Origin: Erythroxylum novogranatense
Taxonomy: Eukaryota; Streptophyta; Magnoliopsida; Malpighiales; Erythroxylaceae
NCBI GenBank assembly: GCA_029891385.1
Contig: JAIWQS010000267.1
Location: 24,170-88,169 of the forward strand
DNA: 64,000 nt
Reading direction: 5' to 3'
Shown here: positions 1-10,850 of the stretch, in pieces
Layout of the letters: each line of letters begins with the position of its first letter
Numbering within the stretch: the first letter of the stretch is position 1
Program-made: the position numbers and the translations under genes
Notes under the pieces: model-generated
Databases searched by the model: none
Seen by the model: the letters and a program-made list of their open reading frames with translations, nothing else
Told to the model about the DNA's origin: nothing

Positions 1-300
1 GCAGTCGGTCGGTGGGTTGGATTTTGAGGATGACTTAGGATAGATGCTTGTATCGGTTTCCTTTTGGTTTTGTTCGAGGGGTGATAGACTTGTCTATTAC
101 ATTATTGGATGTTGTATGTGATTGATATTATGATTTTAAAATTTAGTGGTTTCGATATCGTGTTGTGTTATGGTTTTAAATTATTGCGATGCCATGTGGA
201 TTATTAAGGAAATGTTACGGTGGTGCACCTTTATCGTGAGATACGATTTGAGCGACCTTCGGGTTTCCCGATGTGTACCCTACGGTGAGGGGGCGCTACA
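1..300 (+). repeat. 3' end of a Tekay-type Ty3/gypsy LTR, cut by the window edge
   Basis: The segment ends in GGGGGCGCTACA at base 300. It is the reverse complement of the first ~300 bases of the Gypsy-A LTR (10851 onward, TGTAGCACCCCC), so it is the same family in the opposite orientation. Its start and any target duplication partner lie outside the window. It cannot be told whether this is a solo LTR or part of a full element. Confidence 0.7.
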
Positions 301-479
301 ATGAAGGATGGAAAAACCAAAACCAGCTCTAAAGGGGTGAAAAGCCCTCCCAAAGGTTCTGTCCAAAATTGCCAAATGAACAATAACTTAACTAGGTCTA
401 ATCCCCATAAGTTTTTCCTCCTAACTCGAAATAAGGCATAGTATACCTCAATAGAAAGAAGAAAGAATTATCTACAAGT
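301..479. repeat. Fragment 1 of an old interrupted LTR (LTR-W)
   Basis: Non-coding sequence between the LTR end at 300 and the Copia-1 insertion at 480. With the Copia-1 target duplication CAAGT counted once, it joins 9777 onward without a gap. No coding potential is seen. Assignment to LTR-W rests on this continuity and on the composition of the downstream pieces, so it is an inference. Confidence 0.4.
475..479. other. Target-site duplication of Copia-1, left copy
   Basis: CAAGT directly precedes TGTTGG of the left LTR. The same five bases (9772-9776) directly follow the right LTR, so both ends of the element are intact. Confidence 0.8.
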
Positions 480-774
480 TGTTGGACCAATGGTGGTTGA
501 CAAATTAAATCCCTTTATGTTTTGATAATAATAAAATATTTAGAATTAGTTAATAAATTATTTGAGAATTTTGAGATTATTATTCAATGAAAGAATTGTG
601 CAAATCAAGATGGGCAAGTGATTAATCATTGAAGAATCAAGGTGGGAGTTTCCTTATAAGTGAAAGAGGCTTAAATAATGAGAATTATAGAGGATTTGGT
701 TGGATGTTATCGTTGAAGGACCACAAGTGGATTTTGCAAACATAAATGGACTTATTCATCAAATCAAGAATAGC

Positions 775-972
775 ATAAGTCGACTAGAACATCATAAGTC
801 GACTAATATCTGAAGATATGTTAACACAAGTCGACTAATAGTACATAAGTCGACTTATCGAGAACCACAAGTCGATTTATACATCACAAGTCAACTTATA
901 GAAGAGCGGAGATGCAATTTTACGTAAAATGTTATCACAAGTCGACTTATACATGACGACAAGTCGACTTAT
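775..972. repeat. Cluster of AAGTCGACTT palindromes in the 5' LTR
   Basis: About eight copies or near-copies of a self-complementary motif, ATAAGTCGACTTAT or ACAAGTCGACTTAT, separated by 10-50 bases. Some copies have one substitution (for example AAGTCAACTT). Spacing is irregular and spacers are unrelated. The cluster lies upstream of the TATA-like box, so it would fall in the U3 region. Confidence 0.75.
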
Positions 973-1092
973 GGGTACAACAAATTAATTCCAACGGTCC
1001 AATTAGCCACAAATGGAAAGGAGATTGTTAAGGAACGGCTATAACAATCATGCAACGGCTAGAATGACTTCCAACAACTATTTTTCTTCTAG

Positions 1093-1100
1093 TATAAAGA
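1093..1100 (+). promoter_or_regulatory. TATA-like box in the Copia-1 5' LTR
   Basis: TATAAAGA follows a pyrimidine-rich stretch. The same sequence and context recur at 9279-9286 in the right LTR. The position about 480 bases before the LTR end suits an LTR promoter. The start site itself cannot be seen. Confidence 0.55.
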
Positions 1101-1581
1101 GTAGATGATTGATGAAGAGATTATAGAAGTTTTACAAGCCAAAATACTCTTCTATTGCTCTAAAATTGCTCATTATTGTTCTTATTTTGTTACACAATTG
1201 TATTGAGCACTTGTTCTTCAATCTTTATCTTATTTCTCTTACAATTTGAGTGACTAGTGAAAGGTCACGTGTGAGGTAGGATTTGTCTTGGGAAGACAAA
1301 TCGATTGTAAAGGTAACTTGGTAGGAAATCAAGTGGCATTGTAAAAAGTTCACACTCAACTACAAAGTGTGCAATAAAGTGGTTGGCAAAATCCTAAGTG
1401 GGAGCTTAGGTAGAGGACGTAGGTCTTAGCACCGAACCTCTATAAAAACATTGTTTGATCTTCTTCCCTACTCTTTTCAGTTAAATTTGATTAAATTGTT
1501 TTTGTGTGAATTAACTTCGATTTTTTGTGAAAATTACAAAAGCTCAAAGATCTATTCAACCCCCTTCTAGATAAACACAAT

Positions 1582-1594
1582 TGGTATCAGAGTA
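1582..1594 (+). other. Primer-binding site of Copia-1 (tRNA-Met type)
   Basis: TGGTATCAGAGT lies four bases after the LTR end. It matches the 3' end complement of plant initiator tRNA-Met (TGGTATCAGAGC) except for the last base. Confidence 0.85.
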
Positions 1595-1607
1595 GAAGTA
1601 TCCAGGG

Positions 1608-3314
1608 ATGACACACAATAACCTAGCGGAAGAAGGTAACACAAACAATCACCCTCCTCTATTTAATGGTACTAACTATTCTTCTTGAAAAAATCCTATG
1701 AAGTATCACATTATAAGCGAGGGAGTGGAATATTGGAAGATTATCATTTTTGGTCCTCAAGCTCCTTTGAAAGAAAACGGTGAGTTAAAAACAGAGATGG
1801 AGTATGACGACAATGATTGGAGGCAAGCCTATATCAATGCGAAGGCTATGAAACTAATATACTACGCTCTCACGGTCGAGGAAAGAAATCGAGTTAATTC
1901 TTGTACCAACGCTAAAGAAATGTGGGAAAGACTTCGCATCACCCATGAAGGAACCAACCAAGTCCGGGAGACAAAGATCAACATGCTTTTCCATGACTAT
2001 GAAATGTTTGTCATGAAGGAAGGTGAGTCTATTTCTACTATGCTTGATCGTTTTGCAGAAATCATAAATGGATTAGGCAACCTTGGAAAGCATATGACGG
2101 ATAGCGAGAAGGTGAAGAAAATTCTTCGCTCACTACCAAAGGAATGGGACTCACAAGTCACCGCCATTATGGAATCTAAGGATCTCAACCATCTGGAATT
2201 CAACACCTTGGTGGGATCACTTATCAACTATGAGATCATTCTCAAATCCAGAGGAGGTAGAGGTAAGTCACAAAAGTCAATTTCTTTAAAAGCTAATACT
2301 TCTTCTTTTGATGAAAGTGATGAAGAAATAGATGAAGAGGAGGAAGACGAAGAAATAGCAATGTACGCCAGAAATTTGAGAAAATTCAAAGGACTTCTCA
2401 AAAATCGTAGGAAGGAATTAAATGGTGGAAGACATGGAGATAGAAAGAAACTTGCCATTAAAAGAAAATCCAAAGGTTATGACGAAAAGAAAAGCAATGA
2501 AGAATGTTGGAGATGTGGAAAAAGGGGACATCTTGCAAGAGACTGGAAAAGCTCATCCTCCACATCAAACTTTCAGAAAAATGACAAATATGACAAAGGA
2601 AAAAAGAAGGCTAACCTAGTAGCCACTTGGAGTGATGATGAGGAAGCATACCAAAGTAATGATGAAAACAACTTGGCACTTATGGCAAAGAGCTCATCAA
2701 CAAGTGATGATGAAGATGAGGTAACCTTCTTTGATCAAGATCTTAGAGATTCCTTTAATGCTTTACAAATTGATTTTGAAGAAGCTATTGAAATCAACAA
2801 GAAATTGAGAAAGAAAATAAGAGAATTGGTAGCTAAAAATAGTGCCTTACATGAGACTATTGACGATTTAGATAGTCCGAAGGAAGATCATTCTGCATGT
2901 CTTGTTGAAAAGGAAAATCTTATTTGTGAGCTTGATAGACTTAGAAAGGAATTTTCTTATGTGGTTGGAAAATTTGCGAATGGAAACGAAAAGTTTGAAA
3001 AATTGTTATCTTTGCAAAGATATTCGATTTCTAGACATGGATTGGGATATGACCCTTTTGATAGAGATTGTTCCTTAATTTCAAAATTTACTAAGGATGA
3101 AAAAATTGCTCAATGTGCTAGATGCTTGAAAGATTGTCATATAGAACTTGTATGCAAAAGTACTAGGAGATGTGTTAAGGTTAAGAAAATTTGGGTGATT
3201 AAAGGCACAACACCACCTAATGTGGTTTATATGGCTAGCCAAAATGGACCCAAAATGGCTTGGGTACCTATAAGAAGAAAGAATGTTGATATTGTAGGTA
3301 CAAGCAAAGGCTGA
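1608..3314 (+). pseudogene. Copia-1 gag with zinc knuckle, interrupted by an early stop
   Basis: The likely start is the ATG at 1608, 14 bases after the PBS. That frame gives a short N-terminus and hits TGA at 1686-1688 where the family has Trp, so the visible ORF begins at 1698. The rest (538 residues) contains a UBN2-type gag core with WERLRITHEGTNQVRETKI, an acidic Asp/Glu stretch near residue 205, and a knuckle ECWRCGKRGHLARDW at about residue 270. The last knuckle Cys is replaced by Trp. A charged, coiled-coil-prone tail follows. The frame ends at 3314, and protease continues in another frame. Function is capsid formation and RNA binding in the cytoplasmic particle; this copy is probably inactive. 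Confidence 0.82.
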
Positions 3315-3315
3315 A

Positions 3316-4630
3316 AAACCATCAAGTACTTGGTACATTGATAGCAGATGCTCAAGGCACATGAGTGGAGACAAGAACCTATTTGCGGAAATCAAACCAA
3401 AAAATCAAGGTTATGTCACTTTTGGAGACAACAACAAAGGTAAGGTCATTGGTATTGGTAAAGTGGGTAAGGAACCTTTGCCTACCATTGACAATGTTTT
3501 GCTTGTTGATGGTTTAAAATATAACTTGTTAAGTGTTTCTCAACTATGTGATATGAATTTTAATGTAATTTTTGAATCATCACATTGTATGGTTAAGAAG
3601 GATGGTCATGTTGCTTTCATTGGTTTGAGACATGGAAATACATACATTGTATATTTGCATGATGATAGTTATTTTATTGAAAAGTGTTTAGTGACATTAG
3701 AAGAAAATGCATTTTTATGGCATAGAAAATTAGGACATGCTCCTTTGCCTTTAATTTCTAAACTTTCAAAAAATGACATTGTGAGAGGTTTGCCTAAAAT
3801 AAAATTTGTTAAAGATCACTTGTGTGAATCTTGTTTAAAAGGCAAACATGTTAGAGAATCTTTCAAACCAAAGAAAGAAATTTGCACATCTAGAATTCTT
3901 GAACTTGTTCATATGGATTTGATTGGACCATCTCGACATGCTAGTCTTAGTGAAAAATTATATGTCCTTGTGATTGTGGATGATTTTTCTAGATTTACTT
4001 GGGTGAGATTTCTTGCGAATAAAAGTGATACTTTTAACGAATTTACTAAGTGGTGTAAGTTGGTTCAAAACGAGAAAAATTTGTCAATTATTGCTATTAG
4101 AACCGATCATAGAGGTGAGTTTGAATGTGAACCATTCGAAAGTCTTTGCGACAAATATGGAATGGAGCACAACTTCTCAACACCAAGGACTCCACAACAA
4201 AATGGTGTAGTAGAAAGGAAGAATTGCTCTCTTGAAGAAATGAGTAGAACCATGTTAAATGAGTACGATCTTCCTAAATCATTTTGGGCAGAAGCAATCA
4301 ATACCGCTTGCTATGTCATCAATAGGGTGCATCTACGAAGAGACAAAAATAAGACACCTTACGAGCTTTGAAAAGGTAAGAAATCCAATATTTCTTATTT
4401 TCATCATTTTGGTTGTAAAGTTTTTATTCATAATAATGGAAAGAACAATTTAGGAAAATTCGATTCAAAATCTGATGTTGGTGTGTTTATTGGTTATTCT
4501 CAAACTAGTAAGGCTTTTAGAGTTTATAATAATAGGACTAATTGTGTTGAAGAAAGTATTCATGTTAAATTCGATGATATGATTTCACCCCCGAGAAAGG
4601 TTTGTTTTGATGATGATGCAGGAATTAGGA
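3316..4630 (+). pseudogene. Copia-1 protease end and integrase
   Basis: The frame opens just after the gag stop, in a different register. The protease site reads WYIDSRCSRHM, where the family has Asp-Ser-Gly: the Gly is Arg, which should abolish cleavage. Downstream are the GAG-pre-integrase region (LWHRKLGHAPL), the HHCC zinc-binding site (CESCLKGKH) and the DDE core. The first Asp is in HMDLIGPS, the second in RTDHRGEFE (the usual Gly-Gly is disturbed), and the Glu is in NGVVERKN. A TGA at 4369-4371 replaces Trp in TPYELW, and the same frame continues to about 4630 with FIGYSQTSKAFRVYN. Other damage follows. Confidence 0.8.
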
Positions 4631-5318
4631 AATAAGGTTGAAGAAATTGAAACCAAGATTGAGGAATTGAAGTTAGATGAAGAAAATCATGTACCCAACA
4701 TTAAAACATGGGCGGCGAAGAATCATCTTATGGAGCAAGTCATTGGCAGCTGGATGATGGTTTGAGGACTAGGAGGAATGTCATGAGCAAATGAGCAATT
4801 CAGCCTTTATCTCATTAGTTGAACCCAAGAATATAAAAGAAGCTCTTGAAGATGAGAATTGGCTTCTAGCTATGCAAGAAGAACTTAATCAATTCAAGAG
4901 GAATAATGTATGGGATTTGGTAGCTCCACCAAAGGACAAGACTATTATTGGAGTCAAGTGGTAAATCGGATTAAATATGATGATAATGGTGAAGCGATTA
5001 AAATAAATCAAGGTTAGTGGCTCGAGGTTTTATCAAGAAGAAGGACTTGATTATAATGAGACATATGCTCCTCGTGGCTCGGTTGGAGGCAATTAGATTG
5101 CTATGTGCATTTGCATCTCATAAAAGGATCAAATTAAATCGGATGGACGTCAAGAGTGCATTCCTCGATGGATATATTCAAGAGAAGTCTATGTCAAACA
5201 ACCGCCGGATTTGAAGATCATGAACATCCAGATTATGTCTACAAACTCAAGAAGGCACTACGGGTTAAAGCAAGCACCAGAGCGTGGTATGAAAGGTTAA
5301 GTACTTTTCTAACTCAAC
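4631..5318 (+). pseudogene. Copia-1 RT N-terminal half, frameshifted
   Basis: Pieces of the RVT_2 domain are spread over several frames: NWLLAMQEELNQFKRNNVWDLV at about 4855-4925, then a Lys-Trp region ending in a stop near 4962, EEGLDYNETYAPR near 5035, RMDVKSAFLDGY (5143-5178, the first catalytic Asp region), and YGLKQAP near 5260. Order and spacing are right for copia RT, but at least four frame breaks separate the parts. Confidence 0.7.
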
Positions 5319-6350
5319 ATGGGTATGTTAGGTGGTAAGATTGATAATACTTTGTTCATTAAACATGTTAATCAAGATATGCTTATTTGTCAAATATATG
5401 TTGATGATATTGTGTTTGGTGCCACTAATGAATTTTTGTGCAAAGAATTTAGTGATTTAATGCAAAGTGAATTTGAGATGAGCATGATGGGAGAACTCAA
5501 GTTCTTTCTTGGATTGCAAATCAAGCAACTGAAAGATGACATCTTCATTCACCAATCTAAGTATACCAAGGAGCTTCTCAAGAAGTTCAAAATGGAAGGA
5601 TGCAAAGTGGCAGCAACACCAATGGCAACAAATGTGGTCTTGGAGAAACAAGAACATGAAGAAGATGTTGATCAAAAACTCTATAGAGGTATGATCGGAT
5701 CTCTCTTATATTTAACTGCTTCCAGACCTGATATTATGTTTGCTACATGTCTTTGTGCTAGATTTCAATCTTGTCCTAAAATCTCTCATTTGAGTGCTTG
5801 CAAAAGAATTTTTAGATATTTGAGTAGAACTGTCAATCATGGCTTATGGTATCCTACTTGTGAATCATTTGATCTATATGCTTTTAGTGATGCTGATCAT
5901 GGTGGATGTAGGATCGATAGAAAAAGCACTAGTGGCTTGTGTCATTTCTTAGGACCATCTTTGATATCTTGGGCTAGTAAAAAGCAAGTTAGTGTAGCTA
6001 TTTCAACTGCTGAATCTGAATATGTAGCAGCTGGGAGTGCATGTGCCCAAGTTCTTTGGATTAAGCATCAATTACTTAACTATGGCAGTGTGGTCAAAAA
6101 TATTCCTATTTATTGTGACAATACCAGTGCAATTTGTTTGAGTAAAAATCCAATTCTGCATAGTAGAACAAAGCATATAAAAATTAGACATCATTTCATC
6201 CGTGACCATTGTTTAAAAGGTGACATTTTCTTGAAGCATGTATCTTCTAGTGATCAATTAGCTGACATTTTTACTAAACCTCTTAAAGAAGATGTGTTTG
6301 TGAATATTAAATATAAACTAGGCATGTGTGATTTAAACTCTTTTGGTTGA
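5319..6350 (+). CDS. Copia-1 RT C-terminal half and RNase H
   Basis: A clean 343-residue frame. The polymerase YVDD box is intact in QIYVDDIVFGAT (about residue 28), followed by GELKFFLGLQIKQ and the palm/thumb region. RNase H keeps its acidic residues in FSDADHGGCRIDRKSTSG, STAESEYVAAG and YCDNTSAICLSKNP, and the C-terminal LADIFTKPL motif. It makes cDNA and degrades the RNA strand in the particle. The ATG used here is not a real start, because this part is normally translated as the end of the pol polyprotein. Confidence 0.85.
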   Translation: MGMLGGKIDNTLFIKHVNQDMLICQIYVDDIVFGATNEFLCKEFSDLMQSEFEMSMMGELKFFLGLQIKQLKDDIFIHQSKYTKELLKKFKMEGCKVAATPMATNVVLEKQEHEEDVDQKLYRGMIGSLLYLTASRPDIMFATCLCARFQSCPKISHLSACKRIFRYLSRTVNHGLWYPTCESFDLYAFSDADHGGCRIDRKSTSGLCHFLGPSLISWASKKQVSVAISTAESEYVAAGSACAQVLWIKHQLLNYGSVVKNIPIYCDNTSAICLSKNPILHSRTKHIKIRHHFIRDHCLKGDIFLKHVSSSDQLADIFTKPLKEDVFVNIKYKLGMCDLNSFG

Positions 6351-6477
6351 ATTTGTTACATTCATTAATATATCAAATGGTCAAATTTTGAGGCAAATGT
6401 GCAATTACATCTGAAGATTCCATCATCATGACTTACACTTAGGCTGAAATGTGATTGAATTGGAGTTCTAGTCGATT

Positions 6478-6720
6478 AATGGGTGTCTAAGTCGACTAAT
6501 TGGTGACATATTGGTAACAAGTCGACTTATGAGGAAACAAGTGGAACCTATGATTTACTGACCTTTGGAAAATGAAGAATTTTAGGGATAAGTTGACTTC
6601 TAAAGATCGACAAGTCGACTTATTAAGGTCGATAAATCGATTTATAAAGGTAACAAGTCGACTTATTAAGGTCGATAAGTCGACTTATGCAGGTAACAAG
6701 TCGACTTATGTCTACACGGA
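6478..6720. repeat. Second AAGTCGACTT palindrome cluster, between pol and the env-like ORF
   Basis: At least six exact or near copies of ACAAGTCGACTTAT and GATAAGTCGACTTAT, some paired as 'ggtaac' then 'aggtcgat' spacer types, so part is a short tandem repeat of about 35-40 bases. It is the motif of the LTR clusters but lies in the internal region, in the gap after the RNase H stop. Confidence 0.75.
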
Positions 6721-6968
6721 GGCTTTAAAATTCTTTTCCCCTTTTCTTCTCCGCAGACCTATTCTCTTAAAATCTCCGAAATTTCTCTCTTCCAAGTCGA
6801 CTTCCTTCTTCAATCTCTTCAAATCTTCCTTACCCATCTATTTTCGACCTCCATTATCATAAAACCCCCTATTTTTAGCTTCAAATCAACCTTCTTTTTC
6901 AAAAACTCCTCTCTCGCCTTTCTCCAAAACCCTAACCTGCGATTTTTCCCTCTTCTCTCTACAAATCC

Positions 6969-8255
6969 ATGGCTCCTCGAAAATCTTCAAGGAAAGGGAA
7001 AGAACCAGCTCCTCCACAAGGTCCCCATGTTCACTATGGACCACGCGTTCGTGGGTCTTCCTCGAGAGGAGATGCTTCAAGAGAAGAAGATGTGGTTGAA
7101 CCTAGGTTTGTGTCAAAGGAAGCACAAACTCTATATTACAAGGTGCTACAAAATGAGGTATTGATTCCTTCTATGAGATTTGGTAGGGGTGAACTAGACC
7201 ATAGTGAGTTCTTGATGTGTTGTTTGATATTACAAATCTTGGATCATACGAGAGTTTTTAGGATTTCAGGATGATATTTATGAAGATGTGGTTAGGGAGT
7301 TCCTCTTTGTGACTGGCAGTAATGTTGAGGATGGAGTTATTATGAAATCCAAAATTAACGGGAAAGAAATTTGTTTGTGTGAATCAAATTTGTGTTCTCT
7401 ATTTCATTTGCCTAGAGGAGGAGTAAGGCCTAGAGCATCTTTTATTGACTTTGAAATTTTGAGGAATGCTGAAGGTGATACTGATGAGGAAGCCGAAGAG
7501 AATTTTGGCTATACTGAGGAAAAAGGGGCTGATCTGCTCAGTCGGTTATGTTCAGATCATTCCCCTCTCTTTGAAGCTATGGATCTGCCTTTAAATTATA
7601 GGTTATTACATTATGCAATTAACATGGTTGTTTACCCAAAGAAGGCTAGTAATAATCAGATTACTTCATTGGATAAGGAGATTCTTTGGCATATAGAAGA
7701 AGGAAGGAAAATCAATTATGCGAGCTTGATTATTCAAATGATGAGGAAAAAGGCTAGTTTATTACGAGGACAATTTGAAAGGAAACGATCCGGCATAAAG
7801 GAATGCCTTATCTTTGCTTTGATAACCTATCTCTCTCGGTTCAAAGGTGTGATCTGGATTCCTATGCTCATCTTCCTTATCCTCAGAGTTGGAGATTCAC
7901 TCCTTATAACTTGAGAAGTATGAAGCTGGTGAAAACCGTGGAAAAAGGCCGGGTCTACTCTTATCATGTTGAGAAGCTTGGTCTGACTTTAGAAGATGAG
8001 CAAGTACCTCCGAGGCAACGATCTAAAAGGGCAGCGGATCGTCCGAGTAGCTCTCGGCCCAGTAATGTGAGATGGAGTGAAGTATCTCACGAGGAGCTAA
8101 ATGAAATCAACGAGCAATTGGATGACCTCAATGATCGTGTTGATAGTATTCAGAGTATATTTGGTGGGTTGGCGAAGAAGGTTGATGCTCAACACCGTAT
8201 GTTGAAGAAGATTTTCAAGAAGTTAGGTTGTAGACATGATGATTCTTCATCCTGA
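6969..8255 (+). pseudogene. Copia-1 env-like third ORF (putative plant transposon protein), two frame breaks
   Basis: Three overlapping frames join into one product of about 430 residues: 6969-7274, about 7264-7850 and about 7850-8255. The N-terminus MAPRKSSRKGKEPAPP is basic and Pro-rich. The middle (ETLYY-like QTLYYKVLQNEVLIP, then FLFVTGS, CLCESNLCSLFHLPRGG, NYRLLHYAINMVVYPK) looks like the 'putative plant transposon protein' domain found in Sirevirus env-like ORFs. The last 70 residues (EELNEINEQLDDLNDRVDSI) predict a coiled coil. A hydrophobic stretch near 7800-7900 exists only in the frame that ends at 7914, so I do not trust it as a membrane segment. Role is unproven; it may be a structural or targeting protein. 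Confidence 0.7.
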
Positions 8256-8665
8256 TGTATATTGACCTTTGCCTCGACCTACATTTACTCTTATGATTTT
8301 TCAGTGTTTGTGGTGCTTGTTGTGTTGGATTGATTATATTTTGTAATGACTATTGTCTTTATGATTGATGCTGCGTTTGCTTATAAATTTTATTTGAGAC
8401 CTTTGTTCATCTTGATTTTTGATTATGACAAATAGGGGGAATAATATTGGAAATTGATGTTTGATTAAGGGGGAGTATGAGTATGTGTGTTTGATTTGAG
8501 ACTTTAATTTGCAACATTTTTTATTTCTATTAAAATTCCTTGGTTTATTAATTAAGGGGGAGACAAACTAACCATCAAGACAAGTGGATTAAAACCTTGA
8601 TCAAGTTTCATGTTTTCAAATTTCTTTTCAATTTCTAAATATTTTGTCATTATCAAAAAGGAGAT
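8256..8665 (+). other. Copia-1 3' untranslated region with repeated polypurine tracts
   Basis: No ORF. It holds several purine runs: AGGGGGAATAA near 8434, AAGGGGGAGTATGAG near 8466, AAGGGGGAGACAAA near 8554, and AAAAAGGAGAT immediately before the right LTR (8655-8665). The last is the likely primer for plus-strand DNA. Multiple tracts are a described habit of Sireviruses. Confidence 0.7.
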
Positions 8666-9771
8666 TGTTGACCAATGGTGGTTGACAAATTAAATCCCTT
8701 TATGTTTTGATAATAATAAAATATTTAGAATTAGTTAAGAAATTATTTCAGGAATTTTGAGATTATTATTCAATGAAAGAATTGTGCAAATCAAGATGGG
8801 CAAGTGATTAATCATTGAAGAATCAAGATGAGAGTTTCCTTATAAGTGAAAGAGGCTTAAATAATGAGAATTATAGAGGATTTGGGTAGATGTTACCGTT
8901 GAAGGACCACAAGTCGACTTGCACAGCATAAGTCAACTTATACATCAAGATCTGAATAACATAAGTCGACTATAACAACATAAGTCGACTAATATCTGAA
9001 GATATGTTAACACAAGTTGACTAATAGTACATAAGTCGACTTATCGAGGACCACAAGTCGACTTATACATCACAAGTCGACTTATAGAAGAGCGGAGATG
9101 CAATTTTACGTAAAATGTTGTCACAAGTCGACTTATACATGACGACAAGTCGACTTATGGGTACAACAAATTAATTCCAACGGTCCAATTAGCCATAAAT
9201 AGAAAGGAGATTGTTAAGGAACGGCTATAACAATCATGCAACGACTAGAATGAGTTCCAACAGCTATTTTTCTTCTAGTATAAAGAGTGGATGATTGATG
9301 AAGAGATTACAGAAGTTCTACAAGCCAAAATACTCTTCTATTGCTCCAAAATTGCTCATTATTGTTCTTATTTTGTTACACAATTGTATTGAGCACTTGT
9401 TCTTCAATCTTTATCTTATTTCTCTTACAATTTGAGTGACTAGTGAAAGGTCACGTGTGAGGTAGGATTTGTGCCGGAAGACAAATCGATTGTAAAGGTA
9501 GCTTGAGTCGGAAATCAAGTGGCATTGTAAAAAGTTCACACTCAACTAAAAAGTGTGCAATAAAGTGGTTGGCAAAATCCTAAGTAGGAGCTTAGGTAGA
9601 GGACGTAGGTCTTAGCATCGAACCTCTATAAAAACAGTGTTTGATCTTCTTCCCTACTCTTTTCATTTAAATTTGTTTAAATTATTTTTGTGTTAATTAA
9701 CTTCTGATTTTGTTGTAGAAAATTACAAAAAGTTCAAAGATCTATTCAACCCCCCTTCTAGATCGCTTACA
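8666..9771 (+). repeat. Copia-1 right (3') LTR
   Basis: Begins TGTTGACC after the polypurine tract and ends CTTACA before CAAGT. It carries the same palindrome cluster (about 8908-9155) and TATA-like box (9279) as the left copy. It has scattered substitutions and short indels relative to 480-1577. Confidence 0.88.
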
Positions 9772-9776
9772 CAAGT

Positions 9777-10850
9777 TTCATGAAGGGAGCAAAAGTCAAT
9801 TCAATCATTTAGAGAGGTAAAACCACTCTCAAAGTTACTGCCTGTAAGAATTCAATAAAATAGTAACTCAATTTGGATTAATAGTAACTGTCATCTTCTC
9901 AACCTCATAACTTCTTCATCCTAAGTCCAAATTTGACCAATTATACATCATTGGAAAGCTCTAAATAAGTACTACATTCTTCAAGAAGACCACCCAAACT
10001 AATTCAAGCTTTAAAGTATTCTAGAACTCAAGTGAAGTTGCTTTCCAATTTTAGGAAAAATTGGACAGCACCTCCCCTATTATGTAACTAACCAAATCTT
10101 CAATTCAATTCATCCCAACTCAAATACCTGCATAAGAAAACTCAATATCCAGTATAAGCAACACACTCCTAGGCTTCTAAACATTTCTCAAACTATAAGG
10201 CAATCTCACTCTTAAGAATCTACTCATTTCCAATATATAAAGTAACATAATCCCATTCATTCTTTTTGGCATTCTTAACCATACAACAATACATTCTTGG
10301 AAAACATTCATAAGATACATTTAAACTCCGAAACCCTTATATTTACATGAAAACAATTCAATACAAAGTTTCAAAGGGCATTTAGCCCGATTACATCTAA
10401 AATAGCAAAAGTGAAAGTACAAAGAACAAGCTAATGCTTTGATTTCTCAAAACACGACTTCAAAAGAAAAATGCATCGGAGTTACCTCAATCCCGATGCG
10501 GTGACTCGGTTTCTCGCTCTATACTTGTGGAGGAAAATGGGGGGTGAGCTCGACGGCTCCGTGGGTAATAGCTTAATAAACGAGAATATAAGCAAAACCA
10601 TTATACATTCTTTCATTTTCAAAGCAATATCACATTAAGGAAAACATTGACAATTTTCAAATCTTTTTGTAGATTTTATCACATCAAAAAATTTACAAAT
10701 ATAACACATCAAAAAGTAATCTCACATTTCAAAAAATCACAAACAAGGTGGTTCGGGTGGATCCGAAACGGAACGTACTATACATTCCCGCGAAGCGGTC
10801 ATGTGTAGCCGTGACGGATAGGAGTCCCTTAGGAACTCCAATGCCACTAG
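9777..10850. repeat. Fragment 2 of LTR-W, non-coding
   Basis: AT-rich and without coding potential. It contains a module 'cataacttcttcatcc' with a following ATCATTGGAAAGCTC, a kind of repeated module also seen in the solo LTR and in 50280-50980. It lies between the Copia-1 duplication and the Gypsy-A duplication ACTAG (10846-10850), and continues at 41004. Confidence 0.45.

Larger units (their letters stand above)
480..1577 (+). repeat. Copia-1 left (5') LTR
   Basis: Starts TGTTGG and ends AAACA just before the PBS. It matches 8666-9771 along its length. It contains a cluster of AAGTCGACTT palindromes (about 775-970), a TATA-like box, and the sequence around 1290-1440 that leads to the internal region. 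The box and palindromes recur in the right LTR. Confidence 0.88.
480..9771 (+). mobile_element. Copia-1: near-complete Sirevirus-like Ty1/copia element with an env-like ORF
   Basis: A 9.3 kb element with two ~1.1 kb LTRs, a 5 bp target duplication, a tRNA-Met-type PBS, gag, then protease, integrase, RT and RNase H in copia order. A third ORF follows pol, and several purine-rich tracts precede the right LTR. Length, domain order, the extra ORF and multiple polypurine tracts fit the Sirevirus (SIRE/Maximus) lineage. The LTRs differ at about six places in their first ~180 bases, which suggests a fairly recent insertion. Gag and pol carry stops and frame breaks, so it is not autonomous as read. 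Confidence 0.88.

Noticed and set aside
775..972. CRISPR-like array of AAGTCGACTT repeats
   Set aside because: Repeats are only 10-14 bases, spacing is irregular, and the context is a plant LTR.
3290..3330. Programmed frameshift between gag and protease in Copia-1
   Set aside because: A change of frame is seen, but no slippery site or structure could be shown; a plain indel is as likely.
6478..6720. Cloning-vector polylinker, because of repeated GTCGAC
   Set aside because: No other vector sites; the motif is in both LTRs and in the Copia-2 leader with plant sequence around it.
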